DNA of 64,000 bases from Thauera sp. GDN1 (GCF_029223545.1 NZ_CP097870.1:1488001-1552000); one strand, 5' to 3'; counted from the stretch's first letter, positions 49,618 through 60,495 are shown. Notes: a model not told the origin generated them from the letters alone. Translations and numbers: made by a program.

Positions 49618-50982
49618 ATGAACGGAAGACCCGACCGCATCGGCAAGTACAGGATCATCAGGGAGATCGGCCGCGGGGCGACGGCGGTGGTCTATCTCGC
49701 CGAGAGTCCCGACCATCCCGAGCCGGTGGCGCTCAAGCACGTGCGCTTCGACGACCGTGCCCGCGACGAGGCGAAGTGGAACCGGCGCGTGATCAAGCTG
49801 CTGAAGGCCGAGCAGGTGGTGTCGGGGCGCCTCGATCACCCCAACATCATCCGCATCCTCGACGCCAGCATCCAGCCCGAGCAGGCCTACGTGGTCATGG
49901 AGTACTTTCCCGGCGGCTCGCTGGAGCGCTACTGCAGCTTCGAGCATCTGCTGCCGGTGCATCGCACGATCGGTATCGTCTTCAAGTGCTGCATGGCGCT
50001 CGATCATGCCTTCCGCCAGGGCATCGTCCATCGCGACATCAAGCCGGCAAACATCCTCGTCGATGACGAGGACAACGTGAAGATCACCGACTTCGGCCTC
50101 GCGCTCAACATCAGCAAGAAGATGGACACCGACTCCACCTTCATCATGGGCGTGGGCTCGCCGGCCTACATGAGTCCGGAGCAGATCAAGGGCTATCCGC
50201 TCAACCAGAAGACCGACCTGTACTCGCTGGGCGTGCTGCTCTTCCACATGCTCACCGGCCGCCTGCCGTTCCGCGCCAGCAATCCGGCGCAGCTGATGTA
50301 CAAGATCATCAACGCCGATCCGCCCTCGGTGTCGCAGCTCAATCCCGACGTGCCCGAGCAGATGGACGCGGTGATCCGCAAGGCGCTGGAGAAGGATCTC
50401 TATTCGCGCTACCGCAACGGTGCCGAGTTCGCCAAGGATCTCGCCGCGGTGCGCTACCAGATCCTCGACGAGCACTACGTGCCGCCGGACGCCGCGCGCT
50501 TCGCCAAGCTGCGGCGCCTGGCCTTCTTCACCGAGTTCGAGGACGTCGACCTGTGGGAGGTCATGCGCATCTGTGCGTGGCGCAACGTCGACAGCGAGGT
50601 GGCGCTGATGCGCGAGGGCGACATCGATCAGCGCTTCGGCATCGTGCTCGAGGGGCGGGTGGAGATCTCCTGCGAGGGGCGGCGGGTCATGGAGCTCGGG
50701 CCCGGCGAGGTGTTCGGCGTGCAGGCCTGGCTCGACCACATCGACCACAGGCACATGGTGACGGTGGTGTCGCTCGAGCCGCTCGGCTACCTCGAGGTCA
50801 ATCCGGCCGCGCTCGCGCTCGCCAGCGAGGAAGTGCTCGAGCGCTTCCGGCGGCAGATCTCCACGGTCGTCGTGCGCCGCCTGGCGGCGATGTCGCGCCA
50901 GCTCGCCGAGCAGGGGCCGGCGGCCGTGCGCGCGCAGCAGACGGCGTCCGCCGCAATGGAGATGCAGCTGCTCGGCGACTGA
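49618..50982 (+). CDS. Ser/Thr protein kinase with cyclic nucleotide-binding domain
   Basis: 454 residues. Hanks-type kinase domain (about 8-275): IGRGATAVVYLAE, Lys in VALKHV, HRDIKPANILVDDE, DFGLAL and SPAYMSPEQIKG, all catalytic residues present. C-terminal cNMP-binding domain (about 305-425, with LMREGDIDQRFGIVLEGRVEI and ELGPGEVFGVQAW). No membrane segment, so the kinase is cytoplasmic and could be regulated by a cyclic nucleotide. No phosphatase or obvious substrate gene is adjacent. ATG 49618 preferred; TTG 49597 is an alternative. Confidence 0.9.
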   Translation: MNGRPDRIGKYRIIREIGRGATAVVYLAESPDHPEPVALKHVRFDDRARDEAKWNRRVIKLLKAEQVVSGRLDHPNIIRILDASIQPEQAYVVMEYFPGGSLERYCSFEHLLPVHRTIGIVFKCCMALDHAFRQGIVHRDIKPANILVDDEDNVKITDFGLALNISKKMDTDSTFIMGVGSPAYMSPEQIKGYPLNQKTDLYSLGVLLFHMLTGRLPFRASNPAQLMYKIINADPPSVSQLNPDVPEQMDAVIRKALEKDLYSRYRNGAEFAKDLAAVRYQILDEHYVPPDAARFAKLRRLAFFTEFEDVDLWEVMRICAWRNVDSEVALMREGDIDQRFGIVLEGRVEISCEGRRVMELGPGEVFGVQAWLDHIDHRHMVTVVSLEPLGYLEVNPAALALASEEVLERFRRQISTVVVRRLAAMSRQLAEQGPAAVRAQQTASAAMEMQLLGD

Positions 50983-51012
50983 GTGCCGCGGGGCACGCGG
51001 GTCGGCGAGGGC

Positions 51013-52110
51013 CTACTGCGTCGCCCCCAGCCTGCGGGCGCGCTCGGCGGTGGCGGCGCGGGCGGTCTCGCTCGCTGGCGCGATGTCGAGCCAGTTGCCG
51101 AGGTGGGCGCGGGCGATGTCGACCAGCGCGTTGATCCACGCGTCGCGCTCGTTCAGGCAGGGGATGTAGTGGAAGGTCTTGCCGCCCTTTTCCAGGAAGG
51201 CCTCCTTGCACTCCATCGCGATCTCCTCGAGCGTCTCCAGGCAGTCGGCGACGAAGCCGGGGCACATAACGTCCACGCGCCTGATTCCCTGTGCCGCCAG
51301 CGCTTCCAGCGTCGGCTGGGTATAGGGCTTGAGCCACTCGGCCTTGCCGAAGCGCGACTGGAAGGTCACCAGCACGCGCTCGGGCTCGATGCCCAGCCCT
51401 TCGGCCACCAGGCGGCCGGTCTTGTGGCACTCGCAGTGGTAGGGATCGCCGAGCTCGAGCGAGCGCCGCGGCACGCCGTGGAAGCTCAGCAGCAGGCGTT
51501 CGGGCTCGCCATTGACCATCCAGTGCGCGCGCACGCTCTGTACCAGTGCGGCGATGTAGCCGGGGTGGTCGTGGAAGTTGCGCACGAAGCGGATCTCGGG
51601 CTGGTTGCGCCAGTGCGCCAGGCAGCGGCCGACCTCGTCGACCACCGTCGCCGAGGTGCTCGCCGAATACTGCGGGTAGAGCGGCAGCACCAGGATGCGG
51701 GTGCAGCCGCGCGCGCGCATGGCATTGAGCACGTCGGGGATCGAGGGCGCGCCGTAGCGCATCGCGTAGTCGATGTCGAGGTCGTCGTGCCCGGCCTTGG
51801 CCAGGTAGCCGGCCAGCAGCTTGGTCTGGCGTTCGGTATGGACCTTGAGCGGCGAGCCCTCGTCCATCCACACGCTCGCGTACTTCTTGGCCGAGGCCGC
51901 GGGGCGGGTGTTGAGGATGATGCCGTTGAGGATCGGCCACCACACCAGGCGCGGGATCTCCACCACGCGCGGGTCGGACAGGAACTGCTTCAGGTAGGGG
52001 CGCAGCGCGGCCGCGGTCGGCGCCGCCGGCGTGCCGAGGTTGACCAGGAGGACGCCCGTGCGGGCAGGGCTGCCGTGCTTGAACGGCGGTTCGGTCCAGT
52101 AGCGAGACAT
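51013..52110 (-). CDS. hemH: Ferrochelatase
   Basis: Inserts Fe2+ into protoporphyrin IX, the last step of protohaem synthesis, at the inner membrane face. 365 residues, usual for proteobacterial HemH. Motifs: [14 protein letters not shown] near residue 19, [15 protein letters not shown] near 142, LLSFHGVP (catalytic His) near 210, and [17 protein letters not shown] (catalytic Glu) near 285. Same strand as hrcA, 40 bases downstream of it. Confidence 0.96.
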   Translation of the reverse strand: MSRYWTEPPFKHGSPARTGVLLVNLGTPAAPTAAALRPYLKQFLSDPRVVEIPRLVWWPILNGIILNTRPAASAKKYASVWMDEGSPLKVHTERQTKLLAGYLAKAGHDDLDIDYAMRYGAPSIPDVLNAMRARGCTRILVLPLYPQYSASTSATVVDEVGRCLAHWRNQPEIRFVRNFHDHPGYIAALVQSVRAHWMVNGEPERLLLSFHGVPRRSLELGDPYHCECHKTGRLVAEGLGIEPERVLVTFQSRFGKAEWLKPYTQPTLEALAAQGIRRVDVMCPGFVADCLETLEEIAMECKEAFLEKGGKTFHYIPCLNERDAWINALVDIARAHLGNWLDIAPASETARAATAERARRLGATQ

Positions 52111-52150
52111 TCGAATCCTTGTTGGGGGTGGGCGCGGCCCGCCGCTGCCC

Positions 52151-53179
52151 TCAGTGCCGGGAGGAGAGGGCGTTCGACAGCAGGCGCGCGGTGATGTCTA
52201 CGATCGGGATCACCCGGTCGTAGGCCATGCGGGTGGGGCCGATCACGCCCAGCGAGCCGACGATCCGGCCATCGACCTCGTAGGGCGCGGTGACCACGCT
52301 GCAGCCGTCGAGCGGCGCGAGGCCCGATTCGCCGCCGATGAAGATCTGCACGCCCTCGGCCTTGTTGGAGATGTCGAGCAGTTGCATCAGCCCGGTGCGC
52401 TGCTCGAAGAGCTTGAACAGCTCGCGCAGCCGCGACATGTTGGACGACAGGTCCTCGACGTCGAGCAGGTTGGTCTCGCCCGAGATCACGTAGTGGGTCG
52501 CGGTCTCCTCGGCGGCCTGCGCACCGGCATCGACGGTGGCCGTCATCAGCTCGGTCATGTCGCTGCGCAACTGGCGCAGTTCCTCGGTGAGGCGGCGGCG
52601 GATGTCGTCGAAGGACAGGCCGGCGAAGTGCTCGTTGAGGTAGCTGGCTGCGCCGTTCAGCTCGCTCGCGCTGTAGGCGCGGCGGGTGAGCAGGATGCGG
52701 TTCTGCACGTCGCCGGCGGTGGTGACGATGATCAGCAGGATGCGGTTCTCGGCCAGGCTGATGAACTCGAACTGGCGGATGCGCACCGCGTCCTTGCGCG
52801 GCGCGACCACCACGCCGGCGAACTGGGTCAGTTCCGACAGCAGGTGCGAGGCCGAGTTGATCAGGCGCTGCGGCTGGTCCGGCATGAGCTGGCCCTGCAG
52901 CGCCTGCACGCGTGCGCTTTCCAGCGGCTGCATGGTCAGCAGCGAATCGACGAAGAAGCGGTAGCCGCGCGCGGTCGGGATGCGGCCGGCCGAGGTGTGC
53001 GGGCTCGCGATGAAGCCCATCTCCTCGAGGTCGCTCATCACGTTGCGCACCGTGGCCGGTGACAGCTCCAGGCCGGAGTAGCGCGACAGCGCGCGCGATC
53101 CGACCGGCTGGCCGTCGGCGATGTAGCGTTCGATCAGGGTCTTGAGCAGGATCTGGGAGCGGGCGTCGAGGGAATTCAT
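52151..53179 (-). CDS. hrcA: Heat-inducible transcription repressor HrcA
   Basis: Represses groE/dnaK-type heat-shock operons through CIRCE operators. 342 residues: N-terminal winged helix (about 3-75, [22 protein letters not shown]...[19 protein letters not shown]), a [13 protein letters not shown] segment ([18 protein letters not shown]), a GAF-like core and dimerisation region. ATG 53179 is the family start. No CIRCE repeat was seen in the 110-base gap with nadK, so it probably does not repress itself here. Confidence 0.96.
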   Translation of the reverse strand: MNSLDARSQILLKTLIERYIADGQPVGSRALSRYSGLELSPATVRNVMSDLEEMGFIASPHTSAGRIPTARGYRFFVDSLLTMQPLESARVQALQGQLMPDQPQRLINSASHLLSELTQFAGVVVAPRKDAVRIRQFEFISLAENRILLIIVTTAGDVQNRILLTRRAYSASELNGAASYLNEHFAGLSFDDIRRRLTEELRQLRSDMTELMTATVDAGAQAAEETATHYVISGETNLLDVEDLSSNMSRLRELFKLFEQRTGLMQLLDISNKAEGVQIFIGGESGLAPLDGCSVVTAPYEVDGRIVGSLGVIGPTRMAYDRVIPIVDITARLLSNALSSRH

Positions 53180-53289
53180 GGCAGGCAGCAATATAGCCCG
53201 GATTGTAAGAAAGCGCGCCGGCGCTTGCCAGCCGTCCGGGGCCGGCGGGCACGACAAGCCGGCCGGCGATTGTGGTTAAATCGGCGCTC

Positions 53290-54171
53290 ATGAAGACCAC
53301 ATTCCGCACGATCGCCCTCATCGGCAAATACCAGAGCCCCGACGTCGCCGAATCGGTGCTGTCGATCGCCCGTCATCTGCGCGACCGCAACCTGTCGGTG
53401 CTGATCGAGCAGGGCACGGCGAGCGCGATCGGCGGGGCGCACGACTTCCCGGTCGCGAGCTACGAGCACATCGGCGTCGAGGCCGACCTCGCGGTGGTGA
53501 TCGGCGGCGACGGCAGCATGCTGCACACCGCGCGCAGGCTGGTGGAGCACGGGGTGCCGCTGGTCGGCGTCAACCTCGGTCGCCTCGGCTTTCTCACCGA
53601 CATCTCGCGCAGCGACGCCACGGTGCGCCTGACCGAGATGCTCGACGGCGCCTACACCGAAGAGAACCGCTTCATGCTCGATGCCGAGGTGTTGCGCGGC
53701 GGCGAGCGCGTGTTTCATACCCTCGCCCTCAACGACGTGGTGGTGAACAAGGGCGATCTGGGGCGCATGATCGAATTCGAGTTGCTGATCGACGGAGAGT
53801 TCGTCTATGCGCAGCGTTCCGACGGAATGATCGTATCGACACCCACCGGTTCCACCGCCTATGCGCTGTCGGCCAACGGCCCCATCCTGCATCCGAGCGT
53901 CGGCGGCATCGCGCTCGTGCCGCTGTGTCCGCACGCGCTGACCGCGCGCCCGATCACGCTGCCGGATTCGTGCACGATCGAGATCGTGATGCTGCCGCCG
54001 CAGGATGCGCGCGTGCATTTCGACGGCCAGACGCGCTTCGACCTGCGCGCCGGCGACTGCGTGCGGCTCAAGCGCTCGCCGCGTTCGCTGCGCCTGCTGC
54101 ATCCGCAGGGCTACAGCTACTTCGCGATGCTGCGCCAGAAACTGCACTGGAGCGCGACGCCGCGGGTGTGA
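53290..54171 (+). CDS. nadK: NAD kinase
   Basis: Phosphorylates NAD to NADP. 293 residues, as expected. Motifs: VVIGGDGSMLHTARRL near residue 73 (GGDG), LNDVVVNKGDLGRMIEFEL near 154, and STPTGSTAYALSANGPILHP near 186. Divergent from hrcA, followed by recN after 88 bases; hrcA-nadK-recN order is widespread in proteobacteria. Confidence 0.97.
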   Translation: MKTTFRTIALIGKYQSPDVAESVLSIARHLRDRNLSVLIEQGTASAIGGAHDFPVASYEHIGVEADLAVVIGGDGSMLHTARRLVEHGVPLVGVNLGRLGFLTDISRSDATVRLTEMLDGAYTEENRFMLDAEVLRGGERVFHTLALNDVVVNKGDLGRMIEFELLIDGEFVYAQRSDGMIVSTPTGSTAYALSANGPILHPSVGGIALVPLCPHALTARPITLPDSCTIEIVMLPPQDARVHFDGQTRFDLRAGDCVRLKRSPRSLRLLHPQGYSYFAMLRQKLHWSATPRV

Positions 54172-54259
54172 GCGCCGGGCGATCCCGTCGCCCACGCCGT
54201 GCCCGCGCCACGCTTCCGAACCCCGTTCGTCCCCGATTCCTTCCCGATCCGTCCCCGCC

Positions 54260-55915
54260 ATGCTCCGCAGCCTGACCATTCGTGACTTCGTTATCGTCGA
54301 TCGGCTCGAACTCGAGTTCGACGCCGGCTTCGGCGTGCTCACCGGCGAGACCGGGGCCGGCAAGTCCATCCTGCTCGACGCGCTCGGGCTGGTGCTCGGC
54401 GGCCGCGGCGAGGCCGGCATGGTGCGCAGCGGACGCGAGCGCGCCGACGTCGCCGCCGAGTTCGACGTGCCGGCCGACGGCGCGCTGGCGGCCTGGCTCG
54501 CGGAGCAGGAGCTGCCGGCGGAGGAGGGCATGGTGATCCTGCGCCGCACGATCGACGCCGGCGGGCGCAGCCGGGCGTGGATCAACGGCAGCGCGGTCAC
54601 CCTGGCGCAGCTGCGCAGCGCGGGCGAATGGCTCGCCGACATCCACGGCCAGCACGCCCACCACGCGCTGCTGCGCGCCGACGCGCAGCGCACGCTGGTC
54701 GACGTCCAGGCCGGTGCGGCGCCGCTCGCCGCCGAGGTCGCCCGCCTGCATCGCGAATGGCAGCGCCTGCTGCGCCTGCAGCGCGAGGCCGAGGCCGATT
54801 CGGCCAGCTCGGCGCGCGAGCGCGAGCTGCTGGCCTGGCAGCTGAAGGAGCTCGACGACCTCGGTTTCGACCCCGAGGCCTGGCAGGAGCTCAACGCCGA
54901 GCACAGCCGCCTCGCCCATGCGGCGAGCCTGATCGAAGGCGCCGACGAGACCCTGGCCGCGCTCGGCGAGGGCGACCTGGCGGTATGCACCGTGCTGCGC
55001 CATCTGGATGCGCGCATCGCGGCGCTGGCCGACTACGATCCCGGACTCGCCGACGCGCGCGAGCTGCTCGGCGCCGCCGCGATCCAGGCCGACGAGGCGC
55101 TGTACGCGCTGCGTCGCTACCGTGATCGCCTCGACCTCGATCCGCAGCGCCTGGCCGAGCTCGAGCAGCGCATCGCGACCGTCATGGACGCTGCGCGCAA
55201 GCATCGCGTCGCCCCCGAGGCCCTGCCCGAACTCCTCTGCCAGTGGCGCGAGCGCCTGGAGGCGCTGGAGGCGAGCGCCGACCCGGCCCGCCTCGCGGCC
55301 GCCGCGGCCGCCGCGGAGAAGGCCTTCGCCGGGTCGGCCGCGAAACTGTCCGCCATGCGTGCGCCGGCCGCGCGCCGGCTCTCGGAGGAGATCACCGAGG
55401 CGATGCAGACGCTGGCGATGGCCGGCGGCCGCTTCGAGGTCGCGCTCGAAGCCTGCGAGCCCTCGGCCACGGGTGTGGAAAGCGTCGAGTTCCGCGTCGC
55501 CGCCAACCCCGGCCAGCCGCTGCGCAGCCTGGCCAAGGTGGCCTCGGGCGGCGAGCTGTCGCGCATCGGCCTCGCCATCCAGGTCATGGCCAGCCGCGAC
55601 ACCGCGGTGCCCACGCTGGTGTTCGACGAGGTCGACGTCGGCATCGGCGGCCGGGTGGCCGAGATCGTCGGCAAGCTGCTCGCCCGCCTCGGGCGCGACC
55701 GCCAGGTGCTGTGCGTCACCCATCTGCCCCAGGTCGCTGCGTGCGCCGACTGGCAGTGGCGGATCGCCAAGCGCGAGCAGGGCGGGGAAACGGTCAGCGA
55801 GGTCACGCCGCTCGACGACGCGGCGCGCACCGAGGAGATCGCCCGCATGCTGGGCGGCGTCAACATCACCGCCACCACGCGCGAGCACGCCGCGGAGATG
55901 CTCGGTCAGCGCTGA
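54260..55915 (+). CDS. recN: DNA repair protein RecN
   Basis: SMC-like ATPase for double-strand break repair. 551 residues: Walker A GETGAGKSILLDAL near residue 28, coiled-coil arms (about 150-400), ABC signature ASGGELSRIGLAIQ near 430, and Walker B TLVFDEVDVGIGG near 453. Start ATG 54260 (MLRSLTIRDFVIVD) is the family start. Converges on fur, with an inverted REP pair in between. Confidence 0.96.
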   Translation: MLRSLTIRDFVIVDRLELEFDAGFGVLTGETGAGKSILLDALGLVLGGRGEAGMVRSGRERADVAAEFDVPADGALAAWLAEQELPAEEGMVILRRTIDAGGRSRAWINGSAVTLAQLRSAGEWLADIHGQHAHHALLRADAQRTLVDVQAGAAPLAAEVARLHREWQRLLRLQREAEADSASSARERELLAWQLKELDDLGFDPEAWQELNAEHSRLAHAASLIEGADETLAALGEGDLAVCTVLRHLDARIAALADYDPGLADARELLGAAAIQADEALYALRRYRDRLDLDPQRLAELEQRIATVMDAARKHRVAPEALPELLCQWRERLEALEASADPARLAAAAAAAEKAFAGSAAKLSAMRAPAARRLSEEITEAMQTLAMAGGRFEVALEACEPSATGVESVEFRVAANPGQPLRSLAKVASGGELSRIGLAIQVMASRDTAVPTLVFDEVDVGIGGRVAEIVGKLLARLGRDRQVLCVTHLPQVAACADWQWRIAKREQGGETVSEVTPLDDAARTEEIARMLGGVNITATTREHAAEMLGQR

Positions 55916-55952
55916 GTCTGCAGCCCGCTGCGACTCCCCCCGGAAACTCCCC

Positions 55953-56027
55953 GTGGGAGCGGCGGCAGCCGCGAAGAGGTGCAGGGGGTGCAGGGCCGCG
56001 GGGGTTCGCGGCTGCCGCCGCTCCCAC
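55953..56027. repeat. Inverted pair of REP elements between recN and fur
   Basis: GTGGGAGCGGCGG...GCCGCGAA at 55953-55975 and its exact reverse complement at 56005-56027, separated by 29 bases. Both are near-identical to repeats at 60.5-61.4 kb, differing at one position of the core (CAGCC versus AAGCC). The pair could fold into a 23-bp hairpin and act as a transcription end or mRNA stabiliser for the convergent genes. Confidence 0.8.
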
Positions 56028-56042
56028 AGTGCCCCGCGCCGG

Positions 56043-56480
56043 TCATTCCCCGCTTTCGCGGTTCGGACAGTTCTCGCGGGTGCAGTCGGCGTAGATGTAG
56101 AGCGCGTGGTCGCGGATGGCGAAGCCGCGCTCCTCGGCGATCTTGTTCTGGCGGCGCTCGATCTCGGCGTCGAAGAACTCCTCGACCTTGCCGCACTGCA
56201 TGCACACCAGGTGGTCGTGGTGGCCGCCCTCGTTGAGCTCGAACACCGCCTTGCCGGACTCGAAATAGTGGCGTTCGAGCAGGCCGGCCTGTTCGAACTG
56301 GGTCAGCACGCGGTAGACCGTGGCCAGGCCGATGTCCATGCCCTCGTTCATCAGCGCGCGGTAGACGTCCTCGGCGGTGAGGTGGCGCTGTTCAGAGCTC
56401 TGAAAGAGGTCGAGGATCTTCAGGCGCGGATAGGTCGCCTTGAGACCGATGCTTTTCAGGTTCTTGGAGTTGTCGGACAT
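56043..56480 (-). CDS. fur: Ferric uptake regulator Fur
   Basis: Iron-responsive repressor. 145 residues: winged helix (about 10-85, [50 protein letters not shown]; 56308-56456) and a metal/dimer domain with [16 protein letters not shown] near residue 88 and CTRENCPN near 134. Divergent from bamE with a 162-base gap; the fur-omlA(bamE) arrangement is conserved. The gap holds an AT-rich island (TATGTTATATTTTTTA) with -10-like hexamers on both strands, but I saw no clear -35 or Fur box. Confidence 0.97.
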   Translation of the reverse strand: MSDNSKNLKSIGLKATYPRLKILDLFQSSEQRHLTAEDVYRALMNEGMDIGLATVYRVLTQFEQAGLLERHYFESGKAVFELNEGGHHDHLVCMQCGKVEEFFDAEIERRQNKIAEERGFAIRDHALYIYADCTRENCPNRESGE

Positions 56481-56642
56481 GGGGGCCTGGATGAGATGGA
56501 AAAACGGTCCGTCGCCGGTGCCGGCCGCGCGCGGCGGTGCTGGGGAGGCGTTGTGTCAGGCGCCCGGCGAACCCGGCCTATGTTATATTTTTTACCCCTT
56601 TCTGAGAACTGCGACCCCGTCGCGCCAGGTCCCGTCCACTTC

Positions 56643-57065
56643 ATGCGCTCCTATCTCGCTGCGGCCCTCGTCGCCTCCGGACTCGTCGCCGGCTGTTCCT
56701 TCGATTCCGTCGTCGGTGTGGTCGATCCCTACCGGATCGACATCCGCCAGGGCAATTACGTCGACCAGGAAATGCTCTCCCAGCTCCGTCGCGGCATGAC
56801 GCGCGACCAGGTGCGTTACGTGCTGGGTTCGCCGCTCGTCGTCGACGTGTTCCGCAAGGACCGCTGGGACTACGTCTATCGCTTCCGTCCCGGTCGCGGC
56901 GACGTGCAACAGCGCGTGATCTCGCTGTATTTCGACGGCGACGTGCTCGACCGCGTGGAAGGCGACGTCGCGGTGGCGCAGGGCGGCGAGACGGGCGAGG
57001 CCGCCGCCGTGGCCGCACAGTCGCGCAGCCGCGTGGTCGAGATCCCGCCGCTCGAGGAAGACTGA
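56643..57065 (+). CDS. bamE: Outer membrane assembly lipoprotein BamE (SmpA/OmlA)
   Basis: Small lipoprotein of the BAM complex that inserts beta-barrel proteins. 140 residues: signal peptide with lipobox LVAGC (Cys18), then the BamE core [52 protein letters not shown] (56730-56885). The tail is longer than in E. coli BamE (113 residues), with an Ala/Val-rich extension. Frame is open upstream, but the lipoprotein signal fixes the start. Confidence 0.94.
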   Translation: MRSYLAAALVASGLVAGCSFDSVVGVVDPYRIDIRQGNYVDQEMLSQLRRGMTRDQVRYVLGSPLVVDVFRKDRWDYVYRFRPGRGDVQQRVISLYFDGDVLDRVEGDVAVAQGGETGEAAAVAAQSRSRVVEIPPLEED

Positions 57066-57172
57066 ACGCCGGGACTGGCCAGCGAGGCCGAGCGGCCCGC
57101 GTCGTCGCAGTCCCGCACCCCCATGAACGGTCCGGCCTCGCGCCGGCCTTGCTTTTTCAGGAAACCATTCCG

Positions 57173-57979
57173 ATGTCCGAGGTTCGAGTCGCAATCGCCG
57201 GTGCATCCGGCCGCATGGGCAGGATGCTGATCGAGGCCGCCCTGAAGGAAGACGGCGTCGTGCTCGCGTCCGCCTTCGATCGTCCCGGCACCCCCTTCAT
57301 CGGCCGCGACGCGGGCGAGCTCGCCGGCACGCACACCGGGGTCGCGATCGGCGACGACGCGGCCGTGGCCATCGCCGCCGCCGACTGCGTGATCGACTTC
57401 ACCCGCCCCGAGGGCACGCTGGTGCATCTGGCGCTGGCGCGCGAGCTCGGCAAGGCCATGGTGATCGGCACCACCGGCTTCGACGCCGCCGGCAAGGCGA
57501 CGATCGCCGAGGCCGCGCGCGACATCCCGGTGGTGTTCGCGCCCAACATGGCGGTCGGCGTCAATGCCGTGTTCCGCCTGCTCGAAGTCGCCGCGCGCAT
57601 CCTGGCCGAAGGCTACGACGTCGAGGTCATCGAGGCCCATCACCGCTTCAAGGTCGACGCTCCGTCCGGCACCGCGCTGCGCATGGGCGAGGTGGTCGCG
57701 CGCGAACTCGGGCGCGACCTCGACGCGTGCGCGATCTACGGCCGCGAAGGCCACACCGGCGAGCGCAAGCCCGAGACCATCGGCTTCTCGACCATCCGCG
57801 GCGGCGACGTGGTCGGCGACCACACCGTGCTCTTCGCCGGCATCGGAGAGCGCATCGAGATCACCCACAAGTCGGGCAGCCGCATGCCGTACGCGCTGGG
57901 TTCGATGCGCGCGGCGCGCTTCCTGGCCGGGCGCGGCAAGGGCCTGTTCGACATGCAGGACGTCCTCGGCCTGCGCTGA
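57173..57979 (+). CDS. dapB: 4-hydroxy-tetrahydrodipicolinate reductase DapB
   Basis: NAD(P)H-dependent step of lysine and meso-diaminopimelate synthesis. 268 residues. Nucleotide-binding [13 protein letters not shown] near residue 9, GTTGFD near 100, and the catalytic [20 protein letters not shown] near residue 156. Starts 107 bases after bamE; that gap has a short hairpin CCGGC/GCCGG followed by TTTTT (57131-57158), possibly a weak terminator. In many betaproteobacteria dapB is near carAB; here other genes intervene. Confidence 0.96.
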   Translation: MSEVRVAIAGASGRMGRMLIEAALKEDGVVLASAFDRPGTPFIGRDAGELAGTHTGVAIGDDAAVAIAAADCVIDFTRPEGTLVHLALARELGKAMVIGTTGFDAAGKATIAEAARDIPVVFAPNMAVGVNAVFRLLEVAARILAEGYDVEVIEAHHRFKVDAPSGTALRMGEVVARELGRDLDACAIYGREGHTGERKPETIGFSTIRGGDVVGDHTVLFAGIGERIEITHKSGSRMPYALGSMRAARFLAGRGKGLFDMQDVLGLR

Positions 57980-57987
57980 GCCGTGCG

Positions 57988-60495
57988 ATGAACCCGTCCG
58001 CCGGCGCCAGCGTCCCGCAGCCGATGTCCGCGTCCAGCGCGGAGGCGGGCGCTTCTGCCGGGGGCGACACCGATGCCCTGCGCCTGGCGCTCGCCCAGGC
58101 CCGGCGCCATCTCGATCTGCTCGCCCGCAACACCGGCGCGGGGGTGTGGAGCTACGACCCCCGCCGCGGCCGGATCCATCCCGACGGACGCTGGCGCGCC
58201 CTGCTCGGCTATCCGGCGGACCACGGCGTCGCATGGATCGACCTCGTCGACATGGACGATCGTGCGCGGCTGGAGGAGGCGCTGCACGCCTACCTGCGCG
58301 GCGACTCGCCCGAGTTCTGCGCCGAGCTGCGGGTCCGCGCCGCCGACGAGGGCTGGCACTGGGTGGAACTGCGCGGCGCGGCGGACGAGCGCGCGGCGGG
58401 CGGCGGCCGGATCGACGGCACCTACCGCGACATCACCGAGCGCAAGCTGCGCGAACTCGAGCTCCTCGAGGCCAAGGAGGCGGCCGAGGCGGCGAGCAGG
58501 GCCAAGGGCGACTTCCTCGCCAACATGAGCCACGAGATCCGCACGCCGATGAACGGCATCATCGGCATGACCGATCTGCTGCTCGACTCCACCGCCCTCG
58601 CCGGCGAGCAGCGCGACTACCTGCAGACCGTGCGCTCCTCGGCCGAGGCGCTGCTCACGATCATCAACGACATCCTCGACTTCTCGCGCATCGAGGCCGG
58701 GCGCCTGAGTCTCGAGGACATCGACTTCTCGATCGGCGCGGTCGTCTCCGAGACCTGCCGCACGCTCGCGCTGCGCGCCAGCCAGAAGGGCGTGGAGCTG
58801 TTCCACGACATCGCGCCCGATGTGCCGGCGGTGTTGCGCGGCGATCCCACCCGCCTGCGCCAGGTGCTCACTAACCTGATCGGCAATGCGGTCAAGTTCA
58901 CCGAGCGCGGCGAGGTCGAGGTCGAGGTGCGCTGCGCGGCGCGCGACCAGGGCCAGGTCACCCTCGCCTTCGCGGTGCGCGACACCGGCTGCGGGATCGC
59001 CGCCGACAAGCTGCAGACGATCTTCGGCGCCTTCGCCCAGGCCGACACCTCGACCACCCGCAAGTACGGCGGCACCGGCCTCGGCCTGGCCATCTCGCAT
59101 CACATCGTCGAGCTGATGCGCGGGCAGATCCACGTGGACAGCACCCCCGGCGCGGGCAGCACCTTCAGCTTCACGCTGCCCTTCGGCACCGTCGCCGAAG
59201 CCCGTCCGCGCAACGCCGCGGCGCTGGCCGGGGCGAAGGTGTTGGTGGCGGCGCGCAACCGCGCCTTCGGGCAGGTGCTGTGCCGCGGGCTCGAGCGCGT
59301 CGGCATGCGCTCGACGCTCGCCACCCGCGGCGAGGACGTGGTCGCCGCGCTGGCCGCCGTGCGCGACGGCGCCGACCCCTTCCATTTCCTGCTGATGGAT
59401 GCCGACCTGCCCGAGCCGGGCGGCTTCGCGCTCGCGCAACGCTTCGCCGACGCCGATCCCCGGCTCGACCGCATGGTCATGATGCTGGCGAGCCACTCCC
59501 AGCGTAACGAGGCCGCGCGCTGCGCCGAGCTCGGGTTGCAGTTCCGCCTCGCCAAGCCCTTCGCCTTCGACGACCTCGTCGATGTGCTGCGCATGGCGCG
59601 CAATGGCGCGCTGCCGGCGAGCGAGGAAGCCGAGCCGCCGCCCTTCAAGCTCGAATCGGTGACGCTGGACGAGGGCGCCGACGCGGAAGCGAGCGCGGCC
59701 CTGCGCATCCTCGTGGTCGAGGACAACCCGGTCAACCAGACCGTCGCCCAGCGCCTGCTCGAGCGTGCCGGGCACACCGTCACCCTCGCCAACAACGGCG
59801 AGGAGGCACTCGACGTCCTCGGTCGCGGCCGGTTCGACCTCGTGTTCATGGACGTGCAGATGCCGGTCATGGGCGGCATCGAGGCCACCCAGGCCATCCG
59901 CGCGCGCGAGGCCCGCCACAGCTGGGTCATGCAGGGCGAGTGGAAGCCGATCCCGATCATCGCCATGACCGCCCACGCCATGCAGGGCGACCGCCAGCGC
60001 TGCCTCGAAGCCGGCATGGACGACTACGTCTCCAAGCCGATCGTCGCCCAGACCCTGTTCGCCGCGATCGAGCGCGTCACCCGCTCCGGCGCCGAGGAAG
60101 CCGAGTTCGACAGCGACCTCAGCCTGCTCGACCTGGGCGAGGAGGGGCGGCGCCAGATCGTCTCGCTCGACGAGGCGCGGGCGATGTTCGACGGCGACGA
60201 GGCCCTGGTGCAGCAGCTCGTCCGCATGTTCCTCCGCGACCACGAACGCCGCATCGGCGAGCTGCGCGCCGCCGCGGCCCGCCTCGACTACGCCGCCCTG
60301 GCCGAGGTCGGACATTCGCTGAAAGGCTCGATGGGCTTCTTCTGCGCCCGCCGCGCCGTCGACGGCGCGCGCCGGCTGGAAGAACTCGCCCTCGCCAAGG
60401 ACCCGCAGGCCGCCACGACCCAGGCGCAGATGCTGGTCAACGAGATCAAGCTGCTCGCCCAGGCGCTGCAGGGTGAGGTCACCGACGGGGTGTAG
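57988..60495 (+). CDS. Hybrid sensor histidine kinase (PAS-HisKA-HATPase-REC-REC-Hpt)
   Basis: 835 residues, no membrane segment. PAS/PAC (about 38-155); HisKA with [12 protein letters not shown] (His182); HATPase_c (about 290-410, [29 protein letters not shown]); REC1 (about 415-540, Asp471 in [12 protein letters not shown], otherwise degenerate); REC2 (about 570-695, Asp622 in [12 protein letters not shown]); Hpt (about 735-825, His776 in [11 protein letters not shown]). BarA-like phosphorelay layout. Begins 8 bases after dapB, but no response regulator is nearby. Confidence 0.92.
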   Translation: MNPSAGASVPQPMSASSAEAGASAGGDTDALRLALAQARRHLDLLARNTGAGVWSYDPRRGRIHPDGRWRALLGYPADHGVAWIDLVDMDDRARLEEALHAYLRGDSPEFCAELRVRAADEGWHWVELRGAADERAAGGGRIDGTYRDITERKLRELELLEAKEAAEAASRAKGDFLANMSHEIRTPMNGIIGMTDLLLDSTALAGEQRDYLQTVRSSAEALLTIINDILDFSRIEAGRLSLEDIDFSIGAVVSETCRTLALRASQKGVELFHDIAPDVPAVLRGDPTRLRQVLTNLIGNAVKFTERGEVEVEVRCAARDQGQVTLAFAVRDTGCGIAADKLQTIFGAFAQADTSTTRKYGGTGLGLAISHHIVELMRGQIHVDSTPGAGSTFSFTLPFGTVAEARPRNAAALAGAKVLVAARNRAFGQVLCRGLERVGMRSTLATRGEDVVAALAAVRDGADPFHFLLMDADLPEPGGFALAQRFADADPRLDRMVMMLASHSQRNEAARCAELGLQFRLAKPFAFDDLVDVLRMARNGALPASEEAEPPPFKLESVTLDEGADAEASAALRILVVEDNPVNQTVAQRLLERAGHTVTLANNGEEALDVLGRGRFDLVFMDVQMPVMGGIEATQAIRAREARHSWVMQGEWKPIPIIAMTAHAMQGDRQRCLEAGMDDYVSKPIVAQTLFAAIERVTRSGAEEAEFDSDLSLLDLGEEGRRQIVSLDEARAMFDGDEALVQQLVRMFLRDHERRIGELRAAAARLDYAALAEVGHSLKGSMGFFCARRAVDGARRLEELALAKDPQAATTQAQMLVNEIKLLAQALQGEVTDGV

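Noticed and set aside
53180..53289. A CIRCE operator (TTAGCACTC-N9-GAGTGCTAA) near hrcA
   Set aside because: Looked for because HrcA binds it; no such inverted repeat is present in the hrcA-nadK gap.
56481..56642. A Fur box in the fur-bamE gap
   Set aside because: The AT-rich island there does not resemble the 19-bp GATAATGATAATCATTATC consensus; it may only be overlapping promoters.
57131..57158. Terminator between bamE and dapB
   Set aside because: The stem is only 5 bp (CCGGC/GCCGG) and separated from the TTTTT by CCTTGC; too weak to list as a feature, though partial termination is possible.
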